Assembly: GCA_037783545.1 (NCBI GenBank)
Contig: JBBELK010000297.1
Location: forward strand, 558,001-622,000
Reading direction: 5' to 3'
Length of the DNA: 64,000 bases
Origin: Henricia sp. BOLD:AAB3569
Taxonomy: Eukaryota > Echinodermata > Asteroidea > Spinulosida > Echinasteridae
The number at the start of each line of letters is the position of its first letter. The stretch's first letter is position 1. The translations under genes and the position numbers were made by a program. Below, piece by piece: positions 1 through 13,200 of this stretch. The notes under the pieces are model-generated. The model made no database searches and was not told the DNA's origin. It saw only the letters and a list, made by a program, of their open reading frames with translations.

Positions 1-185
1 AGTGATTACATGTCTAAATTGGACTTAATTTTCCAAACATTTTGGAGAGAAGATGTTGAAATGTTTTCAGTTAAACTTTGCAGCTGTGTTCATTTTCTCT
101 TTCACATCAACAGCGTTTTACTGAAACTGTAAATATAACAGCTGACTATGTTTAATACTGAAATATCATGTTTCAGTGGGGAGAA

Positions 186-342
186 ATGTGGTGTAATGGA
201 TAGAGCACTTGACTCATTGAATATTGCGAGTTCGAGTCCCATTGCAACCAATGTCTTGTGCTCTTGGGCAAGGCACTTTGCCTCGCTTGCCTCTCCTCAC
301 CAAAGTGTACAAGTGGGTACCAGCATTTCTTGTTTATAATGT
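186..342 (+). repeat. tRNA-derived SINE, family 4 (shared by both arms)
   Basis: tRNA-like head gtaatggatagagcacttga with box B gagttcgagtccc, then cttgggcaaggcactttgcc. The partner is at 59396-59552. Confidence 0.75.
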
Positions 343-367
343 TGATTTTGTTTGTTTCTTTCTCCAG

Positions 368-1236
368 GCGAGCATTGCGAGATCAATGTTGATGATTGCG
401 CTGTTCAGCCGTGTGCCAATGATGCCTTATGCATGGACGGCATCAACAGTTTCACTTGTCTATGTCTTGAAGGCTTTACCGGTGCACTGTGTGATGTTGA
501 GCTTAACGAGTGCGATGCCTTTCCGTGTCATAATGGTGGATCGTGCGTAGACAAGATCAATGGGTATGAATGTGAGTGCGCCAATGGATTCGAAGGTCCA
601 GCCTGTGAGAACAACAAAGATGACTGTTTTCCTGGGGCTTGTGTCAAAGGGAACTGCATTGATGGCGTGAACTCGCACCATTGCCAGTGCGATGTGGGCT
701 ATACCGGTCGGAGATGTGACATTAATATCAATGAGTGTCAATCTAACCCATGCGCCAATGGTGGCGCTTGCCACGATCTTGTCAATGGTTTTGTGTGTGA
801 CTGCGCAGATGGGTGGAGCGGCATACAATGCGATATTAACATTGACGACTGTGCCAGCGACCCGTGTCTTAACTCCGGTCAGTGCATCGATGGTCATCTG
901 TCGTACACCTGCCGATGCTCCGACGGGTTCGTGGGTACTTTCTGCGAGGTTAACAAGAATGACTGCGAGGATAATCCTTGCGGAAATCACGGCACATGCG
1001 TAGATGGTGTCAACGGATACACATGCTCTTGCTCAACGGGCTGGAAAGGAGACCGATGCCAAATTAACATAGGTTACTGTCAACCCAACCCCTGCAAGCA
1101 CGGTGGATCTTGTACTCGGACTCCTCAGGGGTTTGAGTGCCAATGTCCATCAGGGTTTGAAGGTGTATGGTGTCAGACTAATATTGATGATTGTGTGGGA
1201 AACCAGTGCTTGAACGGTGCTACTTGCGTTGATCAG
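368..1236 (+). CDS. Copy A exon a1: seven EGF domains and the start of an eighth
   Basis: The acceptor ctccag ends at 367 and the donor gtaaac starts at 1237. The reading frame is open throughout. Repeats follow the six-cysteine EGF pattern. Most start with a calcium-binding consensus such as [10 protein letters not shown] or [10 protein letters not shown] and end with GW/GF-x-G-x-x-C. The exon starts in phase 1 and ends in phase 0. Coding frame runs on past the donor for about 110 bases, but that stretch has no EGF pattern and a2 continues the eighth EGF cleanly. Confidence 0.9.
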
Positions 1237-4200
1237 GTAAACAAACATACTGTCAAATCTCTGTCAAGTTGTTCATGTCCCTGCAGTTGCATCATCCCAA
1301 TATACCGAGCAAGAAAAGAAATGCAAATTTTCAATTTAATCAAAATTTGAAAATTTCGTGCCACTAAATACACAGCTCCATAGCAAAGGCACGGAGCTGC
1401 GTATTTCGTGGCACGAATTTGGCGCGCGTGCATTGCTGACGAGCCTGTGCCTTTAAGTTGACACCGAAATATTCACTTAACAGTTTCATTGTGCTGAAAA
1501 ATTCCTCTCTCAGATTGACTGCGTTTTTGAACCAAAACGTGGAGAAAATTGTTGCATTTCTTTTATTGCCCGGTATATGTGTTCATAATATTCCAAACCA
1601 TCTTTATCATGTTACAGTTTGTTTTGCCTTTGCCCAATGTATTAGTACTGTATACTCCGTGTTTCCCCGAATATTAATATTGCAGAAAAACATCATAGCA
1701 TACTCTGATGGAACTTGAACCCACAATGTCAAACACACCCGACCACTCGGCTGTCCCATGTCAAACCACCCCTCCATTTCACTGCATGACTGTGCTACAC
1801 GGTACCGGCCACTTCATCGTTGTAATTTCAATACAATCCAATCTTGCAGGCCAACCGGTATTCATGTCGCTGTCCACCAGGCTACACAGGCCAGTTCTGT
1901 CAAACAGATTTGGACATCTGCACTGCCGAACCGTGTGAAAACGGCGGCGTTTGTCTGCCCAGCGGTAACAGAGCTCATCACTGCACATGCCTTCCAGGTA
2001 TCGTATTTCAACATAGCACGCTGCAAGTGTAATTTTTACCTTGTTGTATGTACTTTGTTGGCAGTTTTTTAAATAAAATTTTGGGAAACAAATTCAATTT
2101 TTCACAGGTTCGGGCATTTCCCAAACTCGTTTTAGCAGTTTTCAAAATGAAATTCTAAAGAAAAAAAATGTCGGTGCCGACAGGTCCGGTCCTGCCCAAA
2201 TCGACCCAAAATCGACTTTTCTGAAAATGTCTCAGAAATGATCTTAAATGAAAATTTACCTTGAAGAATTTGATCTTCACAAAGGCATTTTTTTGTTCAA
2301 CTTTTGTTGGTTGTAGCTGGACTTGTAAAGGACTTGGTTTTTTATCATCACCAAAGTTGTGATGGACTTAATTGACTACCCTTGGGTACACATACAGTAA
2401 TATTAAAGTATATTTGGTATCCCTCAATAACTCTTCAGCAAAAGTTAGGTTTATTAAAAACGCTGCAGTGGGGCGAGGACACTGGTTCTATAAAAATTGT
2501 ACTTTTATTTCATTTTTTATTTAATGGGTTTCACTAGCTTCAATTCGCAGCCCGTAGGCTGAATTGCATGAAGCTTTCAAGTATACAAGTATCTTCCACC
2601 AGAACACTGAGATACATAGGTGGGTGGTGTCATTGGCAGCCGACGGCCAGAGACACCAGGGAATCCCTTTATACTTCACAAAAGAGTGCTTTGGGGTCTT
2701 TTAAGTGTGTTACATAACAAACTGGACCAACGGCTTTACATCCCTTCCAAGTGTGTTTAAGTGCCTTGCTCAAGGGCACAGGTACCACGGCCGGGTATCA
2801 AACCCGCAACCTCACGTTTTCAACCACTCGGCCACAGTACCCCCTGGGAATTAACCACTTTGGGAATTAACCACTTTGATGGGTGTTTTATTTTGAGGTT
2901 TTACTGGAGTGCGATGTGAAGTGGCCATTGATAACTGCCAGCCTAACCCTTGCCTGCACTGTGGCTCGTGTGAGAGCAACCTCAACGGCTACCAATGTTC
3001 TTGTACATCGGGTTTCACGTAAGTGTGACCGTTTGTCTTAGGATTATTTAAAGGCACAGGCTCGTCAGCAATGCGCGCACGCCAAATTCGTGCCACGAAA
3101 TGCGCAGCTCTATAGCAAAGGCATGGAGCTGCGTATTTCGTGGCACGAATTTGGCGCCACACATTGCTGACGAGCCTGTGCCTTTAAAGATAGAGTACAT
3201 GATTGATAAACTGTTAAAAACGGTGTTATTTCCACTCGTAATTAAAAGCCTATGTCGAGAAAACTGCCTTGTAGAAATTTCAGTCACATAGATGCAGTAA
3301 TACTTCAGAAAACCTTGTGAATGAATGGTAAAAAGTTGGGGGTGGCGGGTGGCACATGCCGTCAGGCGTTCCATTGGCGATGCCGCTGGACAAGAGCCGT
3401 GTTCTCAGTCCCGCACTTATGCCATGAGAAATGAGCTACATGACACATAATGCAACTTCACATTTTGACCTTTTCTTCTTTTGTGTTTGACACTCCAGTG
3501 GCACGGAATGCGAGCTGAATATCGATGAGTGCACGAGTCAGCCATGTCTGAATGGGGCCGAGTGCATGGATGGCATTAATGAGTATCAGTGCAAATGTAA
3601 ACCGGGATTTATTGGGTTGCAGTGTGGAGAAGGTACAGTTCTGCTATTTGCTCTGGCTAATACATTCAGCATTGTTCTCTTTTTGGAGATCTGTGCAAGT
3701 TATACTTGTATGTACTTAAAAGGAGCTTGTCCAGATTTTTCCAGAAAATGGATTTCGTTCTAACATAACAATGACATAAATTACCTCTTCAAACTACTGT
3801 CAATGGGAAGAAAACGGGAAATCTGCAATCTCCAATTCGGATGTGGAAGCAAGAAGGTTGGTGTAGTCACTACACTACTTTATGGAACCAGATAAATTAG
3901 TTTACAAAATATTGGTGTTTTTTTTCACAACATCCCTAAAAATATCTGGCTTGAGAGTGCGAAATTTCAGAATGGCAATGACATTATTATGACAAATGGT
4001 ATATCAAAATCTCAACACCCATGGGAAAAATGCTGGGGGGGATAGGGGGGTCAAAATGTGATCTGGACACGCTCGTTTAAAAGTTTGTTGCTGAACTTCA
4101 GACAATTTCTCAGGCACTTTGGCATTTAGCTAATTCTTCAGGTTTCTCCACCAACTGTGCAGTGCATTAATTTCACATGTTTGCTTCTTAAGTTCTTCCT

Positions 4201-7200
4201 TTTGGTCCCGTTTTGGTGGATTTTTAAATTGATATCTCACTCAAAGATTAGTAACTGATAGAAACTGATAAAATAACATGTTTTTTATTCAGAATTATTT
4301 TTAAGGTAAAATCAACCGTGGGTTCGATGTCAAATTTACGCGCAAAAAGGCTCAGCGTGATTTTAGGTCTTTTGTCAGGCTAACAATTCTTTTGACTTTA
4401 TCCTTCAGCTGTGTCGACCAATTTTGACTTTGTGTTTTATGGCGGTCAACCCAATCAGTTTGTAGCATTGCATAGTGCCGTTGAGAATCCCATGCAAGCG
4501 TTTACGCTCTCCTTCTGGATACGAACAGCCACTGCAGATGGCCATATTGTGTCGTACTCGACACAGCCCAATGGATGGACACTCCAGAATGCAGAGTTTG
4601 CCCTCAGTAAACCCAGTGCACTTGACATTTTCATCAAAGGGTGAGTTTATACACAGAATCAGTTTACCAAAGATCATATGGTTCTCGGCAGGAGTTGAAC
4701 CCGAGACCTCCGACACACCAGGTCTGTCATCTGAGCTTTGAGGCACACTGAGGCAGACATAATTTATTGAATGGATTTAATGAACTTCAATTCGCAACCC
4801 GTAGGCTGAATTGCATGAAGCTTACAAGTGTGTTCCACCTAAACATCGAGATACATGGGTGGGTGGCGCCATTGGCAGCCGACGGCCAAAGACACTGGGA
4901 AATCCCCTAAGTCTTTGCGAGAGAATGCTCTGGAATCTTTTAAGTGCGTTACACAACACACTGGACCAACGGCTTTACATCCCTTCCGGAGGATGGAGCA
5001 AGTGTGTTTAAGTGCCTTGCTCAAGGGCACAGGTACCCCAGCCGGGTATCGAATCCGCAACCTCAAGTTTTCACCCGAGTATTGCACCAGGCAAAGTAAT
5101 GGTCTGCCATCTGAGCTCTGAGGCACACTGGATCAGGCATAAGATGGAAATATTTCAAGCACACTTGTAAAATGAGAATTTCTCCAGTATTTTGTAATTT
5201 CGTTCAATCTTTTGGAAAGAATATTTTCCAAGGACGCGGTACAATCACAATCAGCAGTATACCTAGGAATCAAGCATCTTGCTTAGGTAATTGTGTTTGT
5301 TAAATATAATCTCAACTTTGCGTCTTTCGTAATTCATAATTACCTTAGACAGTTTACGCATCCCTACTGGCTGAGAGCACGTCACTTGGCCAGTCTGAAA
5401 CGGACGATAAAGGCCCGGCCAGTCATAAAAACTTTTTAGCCTGGCCTGCACCCGCACCCTAGTCAGCGCGTATGGAACACGCACACGCGTCCACAAGCAA
5501 AATGTGCACTGTGAGAAATATATGTACTCCGTTGTGTGCGTGTGCGTAATACAGACGTATGTCATGGGAACCTCCGCAGAATCAAGGAGTATACCATTGT
5601 GCCTCATAGCTCGGGTGAAAAAGCAACTTTTTAAATTGCATGTTTTTTGACCAATAATTGATTATTTCATTTTGGTTTTTATCAGGTGCCTTGCCAAATT
5701 GTCGAAAATAATTTTGTTTTTCTTAGGTTCCAGTTTTCCACGTTCATCAACGTAAACGACGGTCACTGGCACCACGCGGCCATCACTTGGACCAAACATG
5801 GAGGTCGATTGGAGATCTATCGAGATGGTCATCGTCAGTTAGTACAGTACAATGTCCATGCTGGAGTTGACATCGGCGGTGGTGGGGTACTGCGTGTGGG
5901 ACACTTGTACAGTCCCAGTGAGTTAAATCCATTGTTGTAGTCATGTACTTAAATAAAATGTGGTATAATACAAGTATAATACAGTAAATAGAGCCTTTGC
6001 ACGGCGGCCATGACAGGGGGCAGTCACATTGTCACCATGTATCATGCATGAGTAGGTGCTTTGTGGTTCTATTGTTACATCATTTAAATAAGAAAACCTG
6101 CCCCCTTTCATGGCCGCTGGTGCAGAAGCTCTATAGGAAACTCTGTCACATATCGTGCTGCATATGCAAATGATTGGGACTCGAATTTGTCTTTGTTACT
6201 AAGTTTAGACTGTATGGCTCGTCATAGTGAGTCACTTTGACTACATAGAGTACATGATTGGTAAACTTTCAAAAACTGCATTATTTCCACCCGTGACTAA
6301 AAGTGTTATATTGATAAACCGCCTTGTGGCAATTTCAGCCACTTAGATGCAGTAATACTGCAGAAAACCTGAAAAAACATCTGCATAAACGAATGGTAGA
6401 CAACTTTAAAAAAAAAAAAAACACCTTCAGTTGGCAATTTTCTCCCAGGTACCATTTTACACAGAAAAAAAAAATAATGTGGTGTTCGTTACCATTGCTA
6501 TTAACACTTTTAGTCAGGTTTTTCTTGTCAACCCGTGAAGTAAAATTTCAGCTCACTGCAAATGATGTATTGGGCTTTAATGCTGACGTGATATCCTCCC
6601 AATTGATAGGCCAATTACAAGCTTCGTCCAATCAACTGACTGGCGCATTGAGTTCCATCAACCTGTGGGATACAGTCCTTCATAGTTCCACCATTCAGGA
6701 GCATGCTGCGACCTGCTCCTCAACTAGCCCTGGTAACGTAGTCGCTGCTGCCGATTTCTTGAACACAGCAGCACTTGGACAAACTAGAATCCAGACTCCA
6801 TCAGCGTGTGACAGTAAGTAATTGTGTCTACCAGCCCCTCCCCCCAAGTGAGCTGTTAAATATGGTTTTAAAAATTTAGGAGGCTGAAAGATGTAATATT
6901 TTATCAGTCAGTTGTCCAAATTGTATTGTGATTCGTAAATTAAACATCAACAAACATCTTTTTAAGGAAACATTGTTTTATCTCATTACGTCACTTCAGT
7001 AAAATGCATACAGGCCTACGCAGGCATGAAAACTTGCAGTCCAAAAATAATTACACAAAGTGATCTCTGATTCCAGAGCTTTTTATAGCAAAATTAGAAA
7101 ACATACAATTTGGAAAGCATTTGTGAGAAAACAGCAAACTTAATGTATTAAAGGCCCAGTGGATCATTTGCAATGACCCCAAAAAGTAATCGACGAGTTT

Positions 7201-10200
7201 ACAGGGGAAAAGTTCTGAAAGTAAAGATTGAATTAATAGCAACTACCAAATGAAAGGTTTCCGCTCAAAATTATATAATTTTACCAACAAATAATACGTA
7301 AAGATGAAATTATTTAGATCGTTTGCAAACGATTTACTTATTTTAGGTTCGCATCTACGCGGTCCAAAATGCATGGGCGCTGTGTACTGCGTGTGCGTGT
7401 TCCAACGCGATGCATTTTTATGGACCGCGCGCGCACGCAGTATATGATGTGCGCCACAGAGTGCATGACGCAAGCCATATAGTATACCCGATCCACTGAG
7501 AACGAATATTTGAAACACCTCGCCAAGACCAGGAAAACCCATATGGATTTTCATGATTTTTTTAAACGTGGTACATTTGACAAAGCTGAAATTTCTTCGG
7601 ATGAGTTTGTTGATGTCTTTCATTTGATTTATACTGGTTTTATTCGCAGAATCGCTCAAAAACAGATCATCTACAGGGCCTTTAACAAGAATTTGGTAAC
7701 AAAATTTTACTTTAGCGAAGCGACTACGACGTCAAATTTACAGACCAACCCTATATCCCATGCGCCATTTCATGGAGTACTCCAAACAATCCCATGTTTT
7801 GTTTACATTCGGTCTATTGTTTCAATTGTTAATGTTCTTTCCAGCGGTGGATGACTGTGCCTCTGACCCCTGTGCAGCTGGCAGTACCTGCGTGGATGGA
7901 ATCGGTCAGTACCGCTGCCAATGTCCACCCGGCTTCAGTGGTCAGTGGTGCCAGATAAATATTGATGATTGTGGGACAGGCTCCACACCATGCGACAATG
8001 GCGGCACGTGTGTGGATGGTGTTGATAGCTTCACCTGCCAGTGTCCGGAGGGGTTTTCAGGACAGGCTTGTGAGCTCCGAAGAGGTAAAGAGAACACCTA
8101 TGGGTAATTTCCAAAATTAGGGGTCCAAAACGTTTGGTGTCCCAGTTACGTAGTACACCCTGTGCATCAAAAATCGCCACTCATGATCACAGATTCTCAG
8201 TAATAGACTGTGGTCTGTGATTACAGGGGGCAGCACCAATTTCTTGAATATTTTGTTCTGTGATTACTGACAAATTACTGAAACAAAACACCATAAAGGC
8301 TCATAGTTTGTTCCATTGTATTGAATAGGAATTTGGTGTCTTGGGTTAACTACGCCAATGAAAATTAGCTGTAGAATGAGTTTGCATTAACCTTGGTGCC
8401 TTATCTACACACAAACGTTAAATTTAAGTGTCATTCATTGAAATAAAAATAAATATTTTCTACTGGAAAACCACTTTCAATCACTAAACACACTTTAAAA
8501 GCATGTCACACTTTTGGACAACCTAATTTTGGGAATTACCCCTATACAGAGCAACAAAAGAAATGCACATTTTCAGTTTAATCAAAATTTGAGCATTTCT
8601 TTTGTAATTAAGTTGACATTGAAATATTCACATAACAGCTTCATTATGCATTATGCATAAAGCTTCTGTGTTCTGGAAATTCCCACTGCAGTTTTCAATC
8701 AAAAAGTGGAGAAAACGTTTGCATTTCTTTTGTTCCTCAGCATAGTTTTATTTTTCAAATTACAGCTTAGCCCGCTATAACTATATGCTCCATTGATCCC
8801 ATGTTCTAAAATTCAAGTGAAATTTTCTAACCATCGGGGATTTGTGACATCAGGGATTTGTTTTCCCAACATAGGCTTTTAATTATGAGTGCATAATACT
8901 TTACTAATCATGTACTCTATCTAAATGTTTTTGCTAGTGGATGGTGGCTGGAGCGACTGGAGTGAGTGGGATGATTGTAGTCAGTCATGTGAGGGCGGTA
9001 CGCAGTCTCGTCGTCGTTCTTGTACCAACCCCCGCCCTACCTATGGAGGAAGCCAGTGTGGGGGTCAACCCACCGAGAGCAGAGTATGCAACACTGGACC
9101 GTGCCCATGTGAGTTTCAGAGATCAAGGAAACAGACTCGGGATTGGAGTCAGACTTTGAGTTACAATACTATAGGCCGTATTCCTGAACGCGTGAGGGCG
9201 CTGTCAAGTGGTCCGCGTCCATCGCGCGTTATCTTCGAACACAAACAACGCTACGCGCGCACGCCTTTCAAACGTTTATTTTGAATGGAAATCTGTGCGC
9301 GCGCCACAGGCCTGCGCGCTCCGCGTACGTGACTTTTCCTCACGTACGTATGCACGTACCCCCACTTTTGTACTGTCGTCTATGGACATTTTCCCCCAAA
9401 TCACCTTGTTCGAGCGCCCTCCTGCATTCAGGAATACGGTCTATTGGACTTATACATTGTGGGGTACCGTGGTTTGGGTCACTGACTCGCAACACTCGGG
9501 TGAAAACTTGAGGTTGCAGGTTCGATACCCGGCCGTGGTCTTGTGCCCTTGAGCAAGGCACTTAAACACACTTGCTCCATCCTTCGGAAGGGATGAAAAG
9601 CCGTTGGTCCAGTGTGTTAGGTAATGGTAACGCACTCTAAAGATCCCAGAGCTTTCTTTCGTAAAGAGCAAGGGGGATTCCCCGATGTCTTTGGCCGTCG
9701 GCTTCCAATGGCGCCACCCACCTATGTATCTCGATGTTTAGGTGGAAGATACTTGTAAGCTTCATGCAATTCAGCCTACGGGCTGTGATTTGAAGTTCAT
9801 TAAAGCCTTAAAAAAAACTTTACCGTGAAAGACTTAAGACTTGAAATACGAGACTTGATCTCAAGACTTAACTCTTTTACTACTCATTGTTGCCGAACTT
9901 TTTGCGTTTTTGTGTAATTTTTTGAAATTGAAGTCGGTTGACGACGGTTGCCGTGTTGAAAGAAAAAAATAATACAATCGAGATCATTCATGTATGATAA
10001 CACTTTGACAATGCATACGACAGATCGTACATGTACGACCTTATTTATTACTCCTTCCTCAAATGAGGACATCTCACATTTGAGGGTTAAGACATTAGGA
10101 AGTAATAAATTAACTGAAAAAACACAGACTTTTAGGTGCGTGCGTGTTAACCTACCAGGTTCGTTTCATTAATTTGTCAAACAAGTGACTCTTGTCTCGT

Positions 10201-13200
10201 GACTAAATAAAACATACCGTGGCTCTGTCCAACAGACTGTCCGCCCATACAGGACCCCGAGAATGGATGCCTGGATTGCAGGACAGAAGGCACAGAGTAT
10301 GTTTGTAATATCTTCTGCCATTCGGGTTATGCCTTAAGTCGATCAATTCTACCCTTCTACTCCTGTGGGCCAGAGTCTAACTTCCGTTGGTCACATGAAG
10401 AGGACAGCAGTGCAGCATACATCTTTCCCAAGTGCACAGGTTGGTGGAAACTATTGGTGCGTTCAAATATTGCCAAGACTACAGTGCAAAACAGTTGATG
10501 AGCATTTATAGTCAAAATGGTTGGTTTTGAGATTGATTCTAAATACAATCAAAACAGAAAATGTCCAGAACAAACTTTAGTGTGTTGTTTCCTATTTCCA
10601 ACTTGATCAATTCCATTAAATGAAATTTATTTTCCCTTACACGATGGGGTTTGCACTGTATGTTGTGGTGCAGCATGGCCCAGCGGTGTGGCTTGTTGAA
10701 TCTAAGACTATGGTAAATCTACAGATTGTGGGTTTGAATCCCATCCTGGCTCATCCATGGTGCGTGTGCTCTTAGGCAAGGCACTTTGCCATGAATTGCC
10801 TCTCTCCACCCAGGAGGAAATGGGTACCTGTAAGGGTAGAGAAAGCTAATGTCTTTGATTAAAGTAAGCTGCACGGGACCGAATACTCCCCAGGGAGCTG
10901 AGAAGGATTAAGGAATGATATTACTGAGCCCAATCACCAGGGGTAATAATGCAGAAAGCGCATTGAGAGATCCGTCAGTACTGAAATGCGCTATATAAGA
11001 ACTGCCTATTATTATTATTATTATTATATATTTATTGCTTGATAAATATCCCTAAATTCTGCAGAAATTACGCTTACCTTCCCACCATCTTCAGGGACTA
11101 AATATGGGTTGCAAAAAATACATTGAAGAAGTTGCTCTTTTATTATGACTTTTGGGGCCAAAAGGTTTGACCGTAAAAAGGAGTTGTATGGCCCATGCTT
11201 AATATAAACTTGCAATTATTGCAAAACATTGGTAGGGAGGGTCCGATAACAAAACCCAAAAGCGAGATAACAAAAACCAGTGAAGCGAGACCGGTGACAT
11301 TTTCACTGGAGTTACAAAATTAAGTGAGCTTTCCATATTTGGACACCAAATTGAGAACAATACTTGATTTTGGTAATTTTTTGGCGATTCACGAGAGGGA
11401 CAATTTTTTGGGGACACGCTGAGTGATGCATGTGCTGCACTTCTGACTCCATATCCCTAACTATACATTTTCAGCATACAAACCTCCAACTAAAGTGGCT
11501 ATGGAGATGAATCTTGCATATGGCAGTGATCTGACCTGTGATGGGATCAACGCCACCCACGATAGGCAGGTCTACCAAAAGGTCACCAACAGGGTAGTAT
11601 CCAACTTGCAGACTGTCAAGTGTGTCCAGGATAACTCGTGTCAAAAGAGATACCAGGTAATTGGCCAGTTGCAAACTTGAATACGTATGAATAAGTGTTA
11701 CAAAAATAAGTAATACAAAATCGGAAAAAAATAATAAACGACAAAGACATGCTAAAGCACTTTTCGACTTGCACTCATCAGAATTCTGATCAGAATGTCT
11801 GTCATTACAGTAAAATCTTGTTAAGTCGAAACCGGATACCTTGAAACTCCATAAAGTCACACTGCGGGCGCAGGACCATAACTATGGTTATTAGTTCACG
11901 CTCACGTTTTACATCCATTGTGTCATCCTGAGATATCAGGGAATCTCCACTCTGCAAAGCGACGTAACAATACCCTGAGGAAAAACACGCAAATCTGTGG
12001 AGTGAGCCGGCTGTTGTCTTGAGCCAACTCACGCCCGAGTAATTTTGATGTAATTTAATCAATTCGGTCATGTTATGCCGAAAAGAAACGATTTCTATAC
12101 TTTCCAGAAATTGTATTGGGTTCCGTTCCTTATGACTGTCCCATTCCTACCAAACTTTCAAACGACGATCTAAATTTACTCCGCAGTTTTTCAAATTAAT
12201 AATAGGGATGCATGCTGACGAATGTAATGAAACGGATTCCCCAGTATGCTTTAAATAGCAGCCAATCGTCGACGTGGACAACGGCCAGCATTACCGAGTA
12301 CATGTATCACATGCATGCACGGTGTTTACAATCTGCGCGCGTTACATTTGAATGCCTGCAATCGTGCTGCAATGCACTGCAAGCGTCCTGATTGGTCCAG
12401 CAGAGACGACAAGATTTCTGTCGCTAGTCCCACCGCCAAATAGGACCTTTTTCAACAGGGCCACTGTACGCAGGAGTTAGGGAGTGCGTTAAAGGGGCAC
12501 TGTTGCAAGAGGATGCCATTGTGTTTGCGCACAGTGTATTTTTCTATTATTATTTTAGAAGAAAATATTAGAAAATAAGGACCATAATGACTTGCTCATA
12601 CATACTCTCACAGCGATACTTTATCCTGCTGCTTTATTTAGTGATGGTTGTAACAGAAAAACTCAACAGAAAATGTTCCCCTTGTGGCCTCTGTGCAAAA
12701 CGAATGGAGAAATGCGTTGCCATGCAAGTAGCGTGAACCGTCACACTCTGCCAGCGAATTCATTTGGTTGTCGTCATAGTTTTCTCTGGGATAACTCCTT
12801 TGTGACAGGTCAAGGGTTGCAGCCCACAAAGCTCCGGTGATCACACACGCAGACGAAGACGCCGACGATCGGTGGAAAGTATCCAGGTGACCATCACACT
12901 CGAGCATGATGTGCACATCCCAAACCATCCTAACTTGACCAATGAAGAAGGTAAGATCAGTTGAGGGTTAGGATGACGGTTTCACTTTAGTATTAGATTG
13001 AGGTAACAAGTATCTGCTTGGTACATGTGTACTTGTTTTTGTACATCGACCTTGCAACTAAAAGCAACTCAGCTGATCGGTTGTTGTCGATGTGTGTGTA
13101 GCGCGTACAGCAACGGCAACTGGGAGCATCCAGCCATGTCTACATTTCCAGAGCGCGCACATCAACACGGCAACCCGGTAAAGCCTAGCGTACATTGACC

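Noticed and set aside
460-990. Long open frame antisense to exon a1 (and the equivalent at 58742-59191)
   Set aside because: It mirrors the EGF repeat coding strand; cysteine pattern and splice sites support only the sense strand.
4405-4746. Antisense open frame over exon a5 (and 53158-53493 over b5)
   Set aside because: Shadow of the pentraxin-coding strand; no domain pattern of its own.
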